Shown here piece after piece: positions 18,055 through 27,620 of a stretch of DNA of 64,000 bases; within the stretch, counting starts at the first letter, position 1; each line of letters starts with the position of its first letter. Origin of the DNA: an uncultured Robinsoniella sp. (GTDB taxonomy: Bacteria > Bacillota > Clostridia > Lachnospirales > Lachnospiraceae); contig UQGG01000029.1 of the NCBI GenBank assembly GCA_900540475.1, forward strand, positions 1-64,000. Reading direction: 5' to 3'. The position numbers were made by a program, and so were the translations under genes. The notes beneath the pieces were generated by a model. That model saw only the letters and a program-made list of their open reading frames with translations, was not told the origin of the DNA and searched no databases.

Positions 18055-19749
18055 ATGAAAAAACGAACAACAGCAATTCTACTGGCATCTGCTATGGCGG
18101 TTACTTCTCTGGCAGGATGTTCAGGAAGCAGCACCGCAGGCGGAGACAGTAAAGAGACAGGGCAAAGTACGCAGGCAGCAGCAGGGAAAGAGAGCAGTGG
18201 GGAAACGGACAATACCGGCGGTGGGGAAAAGACGAAGTTAAAAGCAGTGTTTGTGTCCCATGCTTTGACGAAAAGCGTGGAGGATATGAAGTGGCTGCAG
18301 GAATTAGAAGACCAGTGCAATGTGGAGATTGAATGGGAACAGATCTATCAGGACTGGGAAACGGTGAAATCTACCAGATTTGCATCCGGGGATATTCCCG
18401 ATATCCTGTTTAACGCCACAACAGATTCCGATTACACCAAATACAGCGGATTGTTTCAGGATATGTCAGAGCTGATTGATTCAGACGCACCTAATATAAA
18501 GGAAATGTTCAACGATGAGCCGGATACGAAAATTCTGGCGCAGACACCGGAAGGACAGATCTATGGAATTCCCAAGTGCCAGAGTAAGTGGCCGGATACC
18601 AATACGGTTCTCTTTATTAATAAACAGTGGCTGGATAATCTGGGGCTGAAAGAACCGAAAACTTTCACCGAACTGGAAACTGTCCTGAAAGCGTTTAAAG
18701 AACAGGATGCCAACGGAAACGGAGATCCGGGTGATGAGATACCATTGGATTTCAACGCTTATGGCGGAAATAATGCCTGGTTTAACAGTGCATATTCCCT
18801 GTTAAAGTTATTGCCTTCCATGGGGATTCAGATGACGGACATAGTAACTGACGGGTACTTTGCACAAGATGAGAAAGTAAAATGCTTTGCGGTGGATGAA
18901 CGCTATAAACTATTCATGAAATATTTAAACAGGCTTTACACTCAGGGGCTGATTAACAGTAATGCAATTACAAATGATTACTCGGCTTTTCAATCTCTTT
19001 CCAGAGGAAATGAAAAGGGAGAGGCAGTGGTAGGCTGTGTCTTTGGATGGGAAGAGACCGATAAATTCGGACCGGATTTATACAGTCAGTATACGGCACT
19101 GGCACCGCTTGATTACGATGTGGATTGTGCACCCGGCACCTATGATACACGCTGGAGTTACGATTTTGACCAGCTGAATATGCAGGCGAACCGTGTTGCA
19201 ATGAGTGCAAAGTGTGAGAATAAAAATGCAGCTATGAAATTTATTGACGGTTTCTATGATAAAACAAAAAGTGTAGAGACATTATTTGGCGGAATCAGTG
19301 ACGGTTGTCTGGAGAAGACGGACGATCATAATTTTAAGGTACTTCCCCCAACGGATTCATCTACCGATCCGGGAACCTGGAAGTGGACAAATACCTTTGC
19401 CGATTTCGGACCCCTCTATATTCGAAAGGACTGCAATATTGAGATGTCTGAGGATATGAATAATGCGTTAAAAGAAAGAGAGGTCTATAAGGATGCACTT
19501 GCAAAGGTAACAGATAAAGATTATTACCCTCAGTTATTTATGAAATATTCAGAAGAGGAACAGAATACCATGGCACTCACCCAGGCAAATATCAATAATA
19601 TAATCGATAATTATTGGTCTTTGTGGATGACCGGAGAATCGGATATCGATGCAGACTGGGATACTTATGTAAAAAATGTGGAAGCGGCAGGACTTAATGA
19701 GATACTCAGTATACGCCAGAAAGCTTTCGACAACTATCTGGCAAAATAA
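18055..19749 (+). CDS. Oligosaccharide ABC transporter binding lipoprotein (LplA-like)
   Basis: The 564-residue extracellular binding protein has a signal peptide with lipobox LAGC, followed by a Ser/Thr/Gly-rich linker. ATG 18055 is preceded by TGGAGG at 9 bp; an in-frame ATG at 18040 lies upstream of that site and is unlikely. Large size and the YDTRWSYDFDQLN and DIPDILFNAT type segments fit the LplA/family-1 proteins for complex oligosaccharides. It sits 23 bp after the GH127 gene, with a partial terminator before the permeases, an arrangement that yields more binding protein than permease. Confidence 0.9.
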   Translation: MKKRTTAILLASAMAVTSLAGCSGSSTAGGDSKETGQSTQAAAGKESSGETDNTGGGEKTKLKAVFVSHALTKSVEDMKWLQELEDQCNVEIEWEQIYQDWETVKSTRFASGDIPDILFNATTDSDYTKYSGLFQDMSELIDSDAPNIKEMFNDEPDTKILAQTPEGQIYGIPKCQSKWPDTNTVLFINKQWLDNLGLKEPKTFTELETVLKAFKEQDANGNGDPGDEIPLDFNAYGGNNAWFNSAYSLLKLLPSMGIQMTDIVTDGYFAQDEKVKCFAVDERYKLFMKYLNRLYTQGLINSNAITNDYSAFQSLSRGNEKGEAVVGCVFGWEETDKFGPDLYSQYTALAPLDYDVDCAPGTYDTRWSYDFDQLNMQANRVAMSAKCENKNAAMKFIDGFYDKTKSVETLFGGISDGCLEKTDDHNFKVLPPTDSSTDPGTWKWTNTFADFGPLYIRKDCNIEMSEDMNNALKEREVYKDALAKVTDKDYYPQLFMKYSEEEQNTMALTQANINNIIDNYWSLWMTGESDIDADWDTYVKNVEAAGLNEILSIRQKAFDNYLAK

Positions 19750-19757
19750 AAGGAACC

Positions 19758-19792
19758 GCGGGGTGTGATCTGACTTTGCATCCCGCGTTTTC
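19758..19792 (+). terminator. Hairpin between binding-protein and permease genes
   Basis: CGCGGGGTG and CATCCCGCG pair around a 12-nt loop and are followed by TTTTC. The short T run suggests partial termination or an mRNA-stabilising 3' hairpin for the binding-protein message. Confidence 0.65.
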
Positions 19793-19828
19793 ATCCTGAA
19801 TCCAGATGCAGTGAGAGGAGCAATATTT

Positions 19829-20740
19829 ATGGTAAATATAAAAAAATATTTCAGACGCAATTGGCAGTTATGGGTCATGCTGTTTCCCTCCATGTTATAC
19901 ATATTGATATTTTGTTATGTGCCCATGTACGGAATCCAGCTGGCTTTTCGGGAATATGATTTTTCCAAGGGGCTTACAGGAGGAGCTTTTGCAGGTTTCA
20001 AATATTTTAAACAGTATTTTGAAAGCCCTATGTTCTTCACGACTTTGAAAAATACATTTGTGATTTCTTTTGCCAGTATCCTTGTGGGGTTCCCGATTCC
20101 AATTATTCTGGCGATGGTGGTTAATCAGATCCGCAACAAAAAGTGGAAGAGAACCGTACAGACTACAGTTTATATCCCCTATTTTATCTCGGTGGTAGTA
20201 CTTGTTTCCATGCTTCGTATAATGCTTGCAGACGATACCGGAGTCATCAGCAACTTTCTGAAAGCAATTCATCTTGTGGGCAAGGACGTAAATCTCCTGG
20301 GATCCGAGTCTACATTTATGCCGGTATATGTGCTGTCAGGAGTTTGGCAGACAATGGGATGGAACAGCATTATTTTTATAGCGGCATTGTCTTCTGTGGA
20401 TACCCAGTTATACGATGCCTGCAGAATCGATGGGGCAAACAGATGGCAGACCATGATTCATATTGATCTGCCGGCGATCATGCCCACGATTATCATTATG
20501 CTGATTATGAATATGGGAAATATCCTGAATGTAGGCTTTGATAAAGTGTTCCTTATGCAGAACAGTCTGAATCTAGGCGCATCCCAGGTAATTTCCACTT
20601 ATGTGTATACAGTAGGAATCAAATCATCCCAGTTTAGCTTTGGTGCGGCAGTGGGATTATTCAATACACTGATTAATTTTGTTTTCCTGATGGCTACTAA
20701 TGCAATTGCAAAACGCAGTACAGGAACCGGTCTGATGTAA
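19829..20740 (+). CDS. Oligosaccharide ABC transporter permease, LplB type
   Basis: The 303-residue membrane subunit has six predicted spans. It opens with a basic stretch and LWVMLFPSMLYILIFCYVPM, and the EAA loop is LYDACRIDGANRWQTMIHID. ATG 19829 is chosen for its GAGAGGAG site 8 bp upstream; a GTG at 19811 precedes that site. It is followed 12 bp later by the partner permease. No ATPase gene is present in the cluster. Confidence 0.93.
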   Translation: MVNIKKYFRRNWQLWVMLFPSMLYILIFCYVPMYGIQLAFREYDFSKGLTGGAFAGFKYFKQYFESPMFFTTLKNTFVISFASILVGFPIPIILAMVVNQIRNKKWKRTVQTTVYIPYFISVVVLVSMLRIMLADDTGVISNFLKAIHLVGKDVNLLGSESTFMPVYVLSGVWQTMGWNSIIFIAALSSVDTQLYDACRIDGANRWQTMIHIDLPAIMPTIIIMLIMNMGNILNVGFDKVFLMQNSLNLGASQVISTYVYTVGIKSSQFSFGAAVGLFNTLINFVFLMATNAIAKRSTGTGLM

Positions 20741-20752
20741 GGAGGAGATTAA

Positions 20753-21649
20753 ATGGTAAGAAGTAAAATAAAATACAAAAGTCCGGCTGACAGAATCTTT
20801 GGGGCAGCAATAGTTCTCATAAGTATTCTGGTCTTCGCAATTGTCGCCTACCCACTTTGGTTTGTCCTGATTGCATCTGTGAGCAATTCCAATCTGGTGA
20901 ATCTGGGGAAGGTAACTATTTTCCCCAAAGACATTCGTTTTTATGGATACCAGCAGGTATTTCAGGATGCAAGAATCTGGAGAGGATATCTGAATACGAT
21001 CATTTATGTAGTTCTGGGCACACTGCTGAATATGGCGGTTACTATGCCCGCAGCTTATGCGCTGTCCAGACCGGATTTTAAAGGACGGGGTAAAATAATG
21101 TTCTATTTCGTTTTTACGATGTTCTTCAGCGGAGGACTGGTTCCGCTGTATATGACAATCAGTTCACTGGGACTAATCAGCACCAGAACGATTTTGATTA
21201 CAATAGTGGCAGTGAATACTTATAACCTGATCATTGCCAGGACCTTCATAGAGTCCTCAATTCCCAATGACCTTTACGAGGCAGCCGTGATCGATGGCTG
21301 TTCCCACTTTAAATATTTCTTTAAAGTAGTCATGCCGCTATCCAAGGCAGTAGTAGCTGTATTGGTTCTCTACTATGCAGTATTTCACTGGAACGATTTT
21401 TTCAATGCCCTGATGTTTAACAGCAACAATAAATTTGAACCATTACAAATTGTCCTGCGCCGCATCCTGCTATTAAATGAAGCATTTGCCAGCGGCAGTG
21501 GTGCTGTAGGTGGCGGTTATGCCCAAAGCTCGGCTGACCAGGTGAAGTATGCGGTGATTATTGTATCTACACTGCCGATTTTATGTGTGTATCCATTTAT
21601 TCAGAAATATTTTGAAAAAGGGGTTATGATTGGAGCAGTGAAAGGGTAG
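20753..21649 (+). CDS. Oligosaccharide ABC transporter permease, LplC type
   Basis: The 298-residue membrane protein has six predicted spans, the EAA loop LYEAAVIDGCSHFKYFFKVV, and the typical C-terminus KYFEKGVMIGAVKG. A strong AAGGAGGAG site precedes ATG 20753. It is the last gene of the arabinoside-type cluster, and the CRISPR leader begins right after it. Confidence 0.93.
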   Translation: MVRSKIKYKSPADRIFGAAIVLISILVFAIVAYPLWFVLIASVSNSNLVNLGKVTIFPKDIRFYGYQQVFQDARIWRGYLNTIIYVVLGTLLNMAVTMPAAYALSRPDFKGRGKIMFYFVFTMFFSGGLVPLYMTISSLGLISTRTILITIVAVNTYNLIIARTFIESSIPNDLYEAAVIDGCSHFKYFFKVVMPLSKAVVAVLVLYYAVFHWNDFFNALMFNSNNKFEPLQIVLRRILLLNEAFASGSGAVGGGYAQSSADQVKYAVIIVSTLPILCVYPFIQKYFEKGVMIGAVKG

Positions 21650-21977
21650 CGCAGATAAAAAAAGAGGAATAAGTGACGCGGCTTTGTTAGAAGCGCTAAA
21701 TGGATGCTGGGGAACAGGGGGATGCGGATTAAAAGGAAAGAAGTTCTAATCTGCGTTTGGTGCATTACTGGGAGTTAATGAAATATGTAAGCTGGCTAAG
21801 AAAAGTTTACCAGGCGGTAAAAATTGAAATAGAATAAATGTGTTGTGTTTTCAAGGGAAAATGGGTGGGGGATATTTATTTTGGAAATTAGTCACAGGCT
21901 GGGAAAAAACTAGAAAAGTCTTGATTTTAAAAGGGAATTGGGGTATAGTGGGAAGATAGAATGTTGGATATTGGTTG
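21650..21977 (+). promoter_or_regulatory. CRISPR leader with promoter
   Basis: A gene-free stretch of 328 bp precedes the first repeat. It contains a good promoter, TTGATT (21921-21926), 17-nt spacer, TATAGT (21944-21949), ending 29 bp before the array. Together with repeat decay at the far end this shows transcription from left to right. The earlier half also carries ATCTGCG/CGCAGAT-type inverted sequences (around 21652 and 21750), which may end the permease transcript. Confidence 0.7.
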
Positions 21978-23735
21978 GATTAATAGTAATATGGGATGTA
22001 TTGAAACGATATTGTTATGCATCTTTCTTTACTCCGTAATTCGATTAATAGTAATATGGGATGTATTGAAACTAGAAAGTCTTCTGTTATTAGGATTGCC
22101 CCATGCTGATTAATAGTAATATGGGATGTATTGAAACGAATTAGTTTCAAATCAAACACATTTAAAATAACGATTAATAGTAATATGGGATGTATTGAAA
22201 CAAAAACATTATCATTCTTTTTTCCTCCTAACGAATGATTAATAGTAATATGGGATGTATTGAAACTAAAGCGTGCGAACCAACAGATTTATAATCTCTG
22301 ATTAATAGTAATATGGGATGTATTGAAACATATATTTACAATCTGCACAGGACTTTCCTGCTGGGATTAATAGTAATATGGGATGTATTGAAACTACTAT
22401 CCAGATCACCCCCGAATAAACAACCAAGGATTAATAGTAATATGGGATGTATTGAAACAACAGTCGCTTATGAGGAATATGTAAAAGTAGTAACGATTAA
22501 TAGTAATATGGGATGTATTGAAACAAGTATCGAGACATTGCTGTGTTTCTAAGATGTCTGATTAATAGTAATATGGGATGTATTGAAACTGTACAAGGTC
22601 GATATCTTTAAATGTTACAACTCTGATTAATAGTAATATGGGATGTATTGAAACTCTGTTGGACGGAAGAAACAACGCCCGATGTATGATTAATAGTAAT
22701 ATGGGATGTATTGAAACTACAATGGAGACGTTAAATTATACAATTCTTGTTTGGATTAATAGTAATATGGGATGTATTGAAACTGCTTTCGATACATTTT
22801 GCCGGGTTGTCTATTTCGATTAATAGTAATATGGGATGTATTGAAACATCTCAATAAATACTCTGTTTGTTTCCTTAAATGGATTAATAGTAATATGGGA
22901 TGTATTGAAACGGACGAATGGCATAAATGCACAGTTCGTTGTCCGGATTAATAGTAATATGGGATGTATTGAAACATTTTGTTTAGTTCTTTGCACCTTG
23001 GGCATTTTAGATTAATAGTAATATGGGATGTATTGAAACCAAAACTATTTCCAGGTTATTAATAGTAATATGGGATGTATTGAAACTTTAGCAAGCAAGT
23101 GGGTTCTTATGAGAAGTCGCGATTAATAGTAATATGGGATGTATTGAAACGAATATGTTTAACTCTCGGACGTGGAATGCACCGGGATTAATAGTAATAT
23201 GGGATGTATTGAAACGGGAGGCAATAGATAATTGCCAAAATATCTTAAGGTTTAATAGTAATATGGGATGTATTGAAACGATATTTTCCTGTGCGTATTT
23301 TATTACGTCTTCCGATTAATAGTAATATGGGATGTATTGAAACCTTTTGCTTCTATGCATGGAAAGATGGCTTCTTCGATTAATAGTAATATGGGATGTA
23401 TTGAAACTCTTATTGATTATTCCGGGACTTATACCGCTGTCCCTGATTAATAGTAATATAGGATGTATTGAAACGAGCTTGCTGTATCATCGTCAATCAT
23501 AGGCTTTCCGATTAATAGCAATATGGGATATATTCAAAACTATAATTCCATGAAAAACATCCCATTTTACATCTCGATTAAAAGCAATATAAGATATCTT
23601 GAAGCCCTGACCCAAGGAACCAGTTGCAGAATATCAACTGATTAAAAGTAATATGATATGAACCGAAACAAATTTAGGCACCTAAATTCAAAAGTAAAAT
23701 CATACATGAATAGCAATATAGCATATATTTCCATA
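21978..23735 (+). CRISPR. CRISPR array, about 27 repeats of 30 nt, no cas genes nearby
   Basis: The 30-nt repeat begins GATTAATAGT, continues AATATGGGAT and ends GTATTGAAAC. I count repeats at 21978, 22043, 22108, 22172, 22237, 22300, 22365, 22429, 22495, 22560, 22625, 22688, 22754, 22818, 22882, 22946, 23010, 23057, 23121, 23186, 23250, 23314, 23378 and 23445. Decayed copies lie at 23510, 23576 and 23640, and a barely recognisable one near 23706. Spacers are 33-37 nt except one of 17 nt at 23040-23056. The ATTGAAAC 3' end is the Cas6-type 5' handle usual for type I-B and some type III arrays of Clostridia. No cas gene lies in this window, so processing must rely on genes elsewhere. Confidence 0.98.
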
Positions 23736-23807
23736 TAAACAATTAAATAACATCGCGATTTATCTTCATCAACCATACTAAATTTCAAATAAAAAGTAAA
23801 AAATCAA

Positions 23808-23836
23808 TTGACGTCCCCACAATTTTATGGTATAAA
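23808..23836 (+). promoter_or_regulatory. Promoter of second tRNA-Trp
   Basis: TTGACG (23808-23813), 17-nt spacer, TATAAA (23831-23836). The -10 and everything downstream match copy 1 almost exactly, while the -35 side differs. Confidence 0.8.
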
Positions 23837-23858
23837 TAACAAGTCGGTAATTTTACAG

Positions 23859-23929
23859 AGGGGATTGGTCAAGTGGTATGACAGAAGTCTCCAAAACTTT
23901 TAGTGGGAGTTCGATTCTCTCATCCCCTG
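23859..23929 (+). tRNA. tRNA-Trp (CCA anticodon), copy 2
   Basis: Identical in all 71 nt to the tRNA at 14355-14425, with the same cloverleaf and no encoded CCA. It lies directly after the decayed end of the CRISPR array. Confidence 0.95.
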
Positions 23930-23943
23930 CTATTACAGAACGA

Positions 23944-23974
23944 AATAATCAACCCGAAGGTTGGTTATTTTTTT
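23944..23974 (+). terminator. Terminator of tRNA-Trp copy 2
   Basis: AATAATCAACC and GGTTGGTTATT pair around a CGAA tetraloop, followed by a run of T. The sequence is unrelated to the terminator of copy 1. Confidence 0.85.
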
Positions 23975-24172
23975 GTCTAAAAACGAAGATGTAAAGTTCA
24001 TGGGAATGTGTGGAAATGTAATCTTTGTCAACATTTATCGAAAAGCACTGCAAAATCTAATATATTTCTGTAATATTAAATCTGGAATATCCAGAACGGA
24101 TATTGTATAATATTCAAACTGGTGTTTTGCCAGGGAAACAAAAGGAATTAAAGAAGGGGGATTCATTTTTTC

Positions 24173-25510
24173 ATGGAAAGAGATATGACGGTTGGAAGGC
24201 CGGCGAAACTTATTTTGTCGTTTGCGTTACCGGTATTTATCGGCAATGTTTTTCAACAGTTTTATAGTATGATTGACTCGGTTATTGTTGGACGGTTTGT
24301 TGGAGTTGATGCTCTGGCAGCAGTTGGGGCTACCGGGACAATTATTTTTTTGATCTTGGGATTTTTAATGGGAATGACAACTGGATTCACGGTTTTAACC
24401 GCTCAGCGTTTTGGGTATGGCGACATGGAAGGCATGCGTAAGACGGTTGGGTCCGCGATCATTTTATCTGTGATTGTTACAATTGTAATTACGTTTGTCA
24501 GCGTTATATGGCTGAAGCCGTTGCTGCATTTAATGAATACGCCGGAAAATATTTTTCAGGATACATATACATATATGTTGATTACGGCATTCGGATTTTT
24601 TACTCAGGTTATGTATAATCTTTTTGCCAGTATTCTGAGGGCACTGGGAAATAGCAAGGTTCCGCTTTATTTTCTGGTGGTATCAGCACTGTTAAATATT
24701 GTATTGGATCTGATATTTATTATAGTATTCCATATGGGAGTTGCAGGAGCTGCTTACGCTACGGTTATCTCTCAGGGAGTGTCCGGTGTATTGTGTATAC
24801 TTTATATTGTATTTAAAATTCCAATGCTAAAGTTAAAGAGAGAGCATTTTAAGCTGGATTTTTATTGTGTAAAGAATCAGCTGGGCATTGGGTTGCCCAT
24901 GGCACTTCAATTCTCTATTACAGCAATTGGTACGATTATGATTCAAAGTGCACTTAATACGCTGGGTTCCAGGGTAATTGCATCTTATTCTGCGGCTTCG
25001 AAAATTGAAATATTCCTGACACAGGCTTTTAGTGCTCTGGGAGTCACCATGGCAACTTATTGTGCACAGAATAAAGGAGCAAATAAGATATCACGTATCC
25101 GGCAGGGAATTCGGTTAAGTGTAATCTACACGATTATCTACGGAGTTTTGGCAGGCGGAGGTATTATTCTCTTTGGAAGACATTTGGTTAATTTCTTCAT
25201 TGTTGGGCAGCCACAGGATATCATGGGATATACGCAGACGTATTTTGTAATTTGCGGAACATTTTATCCGATACTGGGAATTATATTTACATTCCGAAAT
25301 GGACTGCAGGGAATGGGGTATGGCTTAATGCCTATGGTTGGAGGTGTGGCAGAGTTAGCAGCGAGAGCGGTGGTAGCAGTGATTGCTTCCGGTATTGGTT
25401 CTTATGCAGGAATCTGTACAGCGAATCCCATTGCATGGGTTGCAGCTAATATTCCTCTGATCATCGCCTATTTTGTGATTTTGAAACGGGAAGAACAGCG
25501 GGTTAGATAG
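24173..25510 (+). CDS. MATE family efflux protein
   Basis: The 445-residue protein has about twelve membrane spans. It starts MERDMTVGRPAKLILSFALP, a typical MATE opening, with FQQFYSMIDSVIVGRFVG in the first repeat and a second MatE repeat from about residue 230 (GIGLPMALQFSITAIGTIM). It exports cationic drugs or metabolites with Na+ or H+ in exchange; substrate unknown. The ribosome site GAAGGGGGA is about 10 bp upstream. A 240-bp gap separates it from the tRNA, and it appears to be a single-gene unit. Confidence 0.93.
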   Translation: MERDMTVGRPAKLILSFALPVFIGNVFQQFYSMIDSVIVGRFVGVDALAAVGATGTIIFLILGFLMGMTTGFTVLTAQRFGYGDMEGMRKTVGSAIILSVIVTIVITFVSVIWLKPLLHLMNTPENIFQDTYTYMLITAFGFFTQVMYNLFASILRALGNSKVPLYFLVVSALLNIVLDLIFIIVFHMGVAGAAYATVISQGVSGVLCILYIVFKIPMLKLKREHFKLDFYCVKNQLGIGLPMALQFSITAIGTIMIQSALNTLGSRVIASYSAASKIEIFLTQAFSALGVTMATYCAQNKGANKISRIRQGIRLSVIYTIIYGVLAGGGIILFGRHLVNFFIVGQPQDIMGYTQTYFVICGTFYPILGIIFTFRNGLQGMGYGLMPMVGGVAELAARAVVAVIASGIGSYAGICTANPIAWVAANIPLIIAYFVILKREEQRVR

Positions 25511-25687
25511 TATTAGATAAAGAATAGCGATTCTTTGTAAAATGTTGAACGAGGTAAGAATGTATCTCAAAAACAGCATTTACAACGGATCGTTATTTTT
25601 TAGGGTATTTCAGAGTAATTTCAGTTTGTAAGTGTATGATAGAGTCGTAAAATGAAAATGGCATACATACAAACAAAAGGGAATGAA

Positions 25688-26680
25688 ATGAAGAATCGTA
25701 AAAATAAACAGCGAAAGTATTGGAAATGGATTCAGACCATAGCAGTAGTAACTGCAATTGTCATGATTGCCGTTGGTACCGGGTTTCAGCATTTAGTAGA
25801 TGAATCAGAAAGCAAAAACATTACAAATAACAGAAATACACTGCAGGCAGCAGGAATTACCATTTTGGAACCGGAAGATACCACCAGCGCTGATATCTCA
25901 CTGCTGACTTTGGCGGAAGAAAAGAGTAGTCAGGCTGCGGAAGATACCTCCTGGGAGGCATTGGAACAAAAGCTTCAATCCAGCCTGAATGGATACGATG
26001 GCGACTGGAGTCTCTATATCAAAGATTTAGCAAATGACAGGAGCATCAGTCTGAATAGTCATGAGATGCAGGCAGCAAGTCTGATTAAGCTTTATATTAT
26101 GGGAGCTGTGTATCAGCAGGCAGAAATGGGGGATTTGCCACTCTATGAAAATCAGATATCCGAAGAACTGGATCAGATGATAACCATTAGTGACAATGAA
26201 AGTGCCAATGAACTGGTGCGTGCACTGGAGCCGGAAAGTGAATTTACAGATTGCCTGGACAAAGTGAATAATTATATTGCAGCAGCAGGATTTTTAGATA
26301 CAGAACAGATTAATGGAATCGGAGATGTCTCTCTGTGGAGCGGGGAGGGTGTAAATACCACGTCTGTGAATGACTGCGGAGAATTTTTGGAAAGTGTATA
26401 CAGAAAAAATATGGTTTCAGAAGAAGCATCAAATGATATGCTTGAGCTGTTATTGCAGCAGGAAGTAGATTATAAAATACCGGAGAGTCTGCCATCTGAT
26501 GTTAAGGTAGCAAATAAAACAGGGGAAACGGATGACTGTGAAAATGATTGTGCTATCGTGTATTCGGATGGAGGAGATTATATCATATGTGTGATGTCGG
26601 AGGGGTGGACATCTGATGAGGAAGCAGTTACCCGTATACAGGATATAAGCCGGATGGTATACCAATATTTTAATTCATAA
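25688..26680 (+). CDS. Beta-lactamase-fold serine hydrolase, membrane-anchored
   Basis: The 330-residue protein has a basic N-terminus and one membrane segment (about residues 15-35). An exported class A beta-lactamase-like domain follows with all three active-site motifs: S131-LI-K134 (SxxK), S168-D-N170 and K277-T-G279. ATG 25688 has AAAAGGGA upstream; an in-frame ATG at 25652 lacks a site. The class A Glu166 region is not obvious and the domain is Asp/Glu-rich, so it may be a penicillin-binding-like or transpeptidase-related hydrolase instead of a true resistance enzyme. A strong bidirectional terminator follows. Confidence 0.82.
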   Translation: MKNRKNKQRKYWKWIQTIAVVTAIVMIAVGTGFQHLVDESESKNITNNRNTLQAAGITILEPEDTTSADISLLTLAEEKSSQAAEDTSWEALEQKLQSSLNGYDGDWSLYIKDLANDRSISLNSHEMQAASLIKLYIMGAVYQQAEMGDLPLYENQISEELDQMITISDNESANELVRALEPESEFTDCLDKVNNYIAAAGFLDTEQINGIGDVSLWSGEGVNTTSVNDCGEFLESVYRKNMVSEEASNDMLELLLQQEVDYKIPESLPSDVKVANKTGETDDCENDCAIVYSDGGDYIICVMSEGWTSDEEAVTRIQDISRMVYQYFNS

Positions 26681-26724
26681 TAAATGAATTTTATATCAGA
26701 TGGCATAATGAACATAAGAAAAAA

Positions 26725-26764
26725 CCAAACGGGATCCATGACAATTTGTCCGGATCCCGTTTGG
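26725..26764. terminator. Bidirectional terminator between serine hydrolase and coaX
   Basis: CCAAACGGGATCC and GGATCCCGTTTGG form a perfect 13-bp stem around a 14-nt loop. A-rich sequence to the left and a T run to the right (26770) let it work for both convergent genes. Confidence 0.85.
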
Positions 26765-26771
26765 TGCGTTT

Positions 26772-27542
26772 TTATAACCCCATATTCTTTTTATATATCA
26801 ACAACAATCCTTCCAGCAGTAGTTCATCATCCAGAATAATATCTTCCACACAATGCTTTACAATACTCTTGGACAATCCGCCGGTTGCTACGACAGTTGC
26901 TTTTTGGCCCAACTGTTTATTGATTCTGGTTATCATGCCATCGATCATGGATGCATTGCCGTAGATTAAACCACTTTTCATGCACTCAATCGTGCTTGTG
27001 CCAATTAGTTTTTTGGGTGCTTCCATACTTATTTTCGGCAGCTGGGAAGTGCGGCTGGTCAGAGAGGAAGAAGAAACTTTCACCCCGGGAATAATCATGC
27101 CGCCGATATAATTCTTTTTCCCATCCACTACGGAAATTGTGGTGGCGGTTCCCATGTCAATAATAATCAGTGGCAGCGGGTATTTGTGAATGCCTGCAAC
27201 CGCATTGGCAATCAGGTCACTGCCTACAGTGGCAGGGTTGTCCATTAAAATGTTCATGCCGGTTTTGACGCCGGGACCGATAATCATGGCAGAGTGCCCG
27301 GTGATTTTCTCGGCAGCATCCCTTACGATATTTGTAATCGGGGGAACGACGGATGAGATAATAGAACCGGTTACCTCTTTGGGCGTCAGGGCATACATTT
27401 CCAGGACATTTTTAAAACTAATGGCATATTCTAATTCCGTTCGCGTATGGTCAGTGGAAAGACGTTCCACGAAGAGAATCTTATCATTTTTAATGCATCC
27501 GATAACAATATTTGTATTTCCTATATCAATGGCTAGAATCAT
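26772..27542 (-). CDS. coaX: Type III pantothenate kinase
   Basis: Phosphorylates pantothenate, the first step of coenzyme A synthesis. The 256-residue protein starts MILAIDIGNTNIVIG, the type III P-loop-like motif, and has IIDMGTATTISVVDG (catalytic Asp region) and YIGGMIIPGVKVS as expected. It is transcribed with the upstream ECF substrate-binding gene on the - strand and lies divergent from coaBC at 28537, giving a compact CoA locus. Ribosome site AAAAGGAGACC. Assignment is firm. Confidence 0.95.
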   Translation of the reverse strand: MILAIDIGNTNIVIGCIKNDKILFVERLSTDHTRTELEYAISFKNVLEMYALTPKEVTGSIISSVVPPITNIVRDAAEKITGHSAMIIGPGVKTGMNILMDNPATVGSDLIANAVAGIHKYPLPLIIIDMGTATTISVVDGKKNYIGGMIIPGVKVSSSSLTSRTSQLPKISMEAPKKLIGTSTIECMKSGLIYGNASMIDGMITRINKQLGQKATVVATGGLSKSIVKHCVEDIILDDELLLEGLLLIYKKNMGL

Positions 27543-27620
27543 ATATGGGTCTCCTTTTGTATCTTTTGTAAAATATAAACTGTATATTAATTCCTTTAAT
27601 CACGCTCCAGGGCTGTAAAT

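Noticed and set aside
22313..23319. Several open frames with repeating MGCIET/INSN peptides across the array
   Set aside because: They are translations of the CRISPR repeat, which has no stop in that frame; there is no ribosome site.
14355..23929. Integrative element with tRNA-Trp att sites
   Set aside because: No integrase, excisionase or mobility gene lies inside, and both tRNAs have their own full promoters and different terminators. Kept only as a recombination hypothesis.
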